Positions 13,553 through 13,963 of a DNA stretch of 13,963 nucleotides are shown here, piece by piece. Positions within the stretch are counted from its first letter, which is position 1, and every line of letters starts with the position of its first letter. The stretch covers positions 1 through 13,963 of the forward strand of contig JALSLF010000340.1 in assembly GCA_026988445.1 (NCBI GenBank). The letters are read 5' to 3'. Under the pieces are notes generated by a model. It made no database searches, was not told the DNA's origin, and saw only the letters and a list, made by a program, of their open reading frames with translations. Made by a program: the position numbers and the translations under genes. Source of the DNA: Bacteroidales bacterium. GTDB lineage: Bacteria > Bacteroidota > Bacteroidia > Bacteroidales > NBLH01.

Positions 13553-13963
13553 TTAAATCTTAAAATGCTTTTTCGTTAAAAATCGTACCGGAAAATACGA
13601 AGCAATTAAACCGATTAATAATACAACAAGCAGCACCGAAACAAAATCACCAAGTTTCATCTCCACAGGATAATATTGAACTACAAAAGCTTGCGGTAGC
13701 TCAACTATACCTATGGTATCTTGCAACCAACAAATTACATAACCAAAAACCAAACCGATAATTGCCCCGATAAAAGCAATCATCCAACCTTCAAAAAGAA
13801 AAATTTTACGGATTAATGATTTTTCCGCCCCCAAATGCTGTAAGGTAAAAATGTCTTTCTTTTTATCGATAATCAGCATAGTAAGTGAACCGGTAAGATT
13901 AAAAGAAGCAATAATCAGAATGAAAGAAAATATTAAAAAAATAGCCCATTTTTCCGATTTCAT
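13553..13963 (-). CDS. LolC/LolE/FtsX-type ABC transporter permease, C-terminal part (runs off the window)
   Basis: 136 residues are visible, the C-terminal FtsX-like domain of a permease that is normally about 400 residues. The frame is open to the window edge and the Met at 13963 is probably internal. Three membrane helices are seen (about 7-33, 56-80 and 107-125), with the diagnostic segment ASFNLTGSLTMLIIDKKKDIFTLQHLGA between the first two: the cytoplasmic coupling stretch I-D-K-K-K-D-I, then L-x-x-L-G-A. This pattern fits the LolC/LolE group, which with the ATPase LolD extracts lipoproteins from the inner membrane, but MacB-like permeases share the domain. The final segment ASYFPVRFLTKKHFKI is the usual P-x-R end. 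The 3' end is followed by non-coding DNA. Confidence 0.85.
   Translation of the reverse strand: MKSEKWAIFLIFSFILIIASFNLTGSLTMLIIDKKKDIFTLQHLGAEKSLIRKIFLFEGWMIAFIGAIIGLVFGYVICWLQDTIGIVELPQAFVVQYYPVEMKLGDFVSVLLVVLLIGLIASYFPVRFLTKKHFKI

Overview
The window looks like ordinary chromosomal DNA from an AT-rich member of the Bacteroidota, probably Bacteroidales-like and uncultured. The evidence is: Bacteroidota-type promoters (TTTG about 20 nt before TAnnTTTG) in several intergenic gaps, almost no strong Shine-Dalgarno sequences, lipoproteins with short lipoboxes, a PorT-like outer-membrane barrel, a DUF3098 protein and a rhomboid with a Bacteroidota-type C-terminal tail. There are no phage genes, transposase genes, CRISPR arrays, tRNAs or rRNAs. 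Species cannot be named from the sequence alone.

Layout: (1) 44-1339, a small lipoprotein gene (minus) divergent from a gamma-glutamylcyclotransferase-fold gene (plus), each with its own promoter in the gap. (2) 1394-1903, a free-standing biotin carrier protein with no carboxylase partner beside it. (3) 1993-4383, a TPR sensor histidine kinase that converges on tsaB (4389-5090, minus), a tRNA t6A-modification gene. (4) 5223-6077, a YitT-family membrane protein divergent from tsaB and closed by a clear intrinsic terminator. (5) 6143-9112, a plus-strand run: outer-membrane barrel, sbcD (1 nt later, without sbcC), a small lipoprotein and a Crp/Fnr-family regulator. (6) 9276-12235, an envelope cluster of two tandem rhomboid proteases, DUF3098 and uppP (undecaprenyl-diphosphatase), with a terminator and probable internal promoter before uppP. 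(7) 12224-13015 (minus), a zinc-finger DUF2797 protein whose 3' end overlaps uppP by 12 nt. (8) 13016-13552, the only long non-coding stretch, holding a 148-bp nested inverted-repeat element and a separate perfect palindrome. (9) 13553-13963 (minus), the C-terminal part of a LolC/LolE/FtsX-type permease running off the window.

Functionally this is a mix of housekeeping (tsaB, sbcD, uppP), envelope biology (lipoproteins, barrel, rhomboids, YitT, permease) and signalling (TPR kinase, Crp/Fnr). I did not find a convincing new multi-gene system. The items most worth a second look are the structured non-coding element at 13201-13348, the overlapping terminator and promoter that predicts a leaderless uppP mRNA, the GIY-YIG-like signature in the DUF2797 protein, and the unexplained C-terminal half of the cyclotransferase-like protein.
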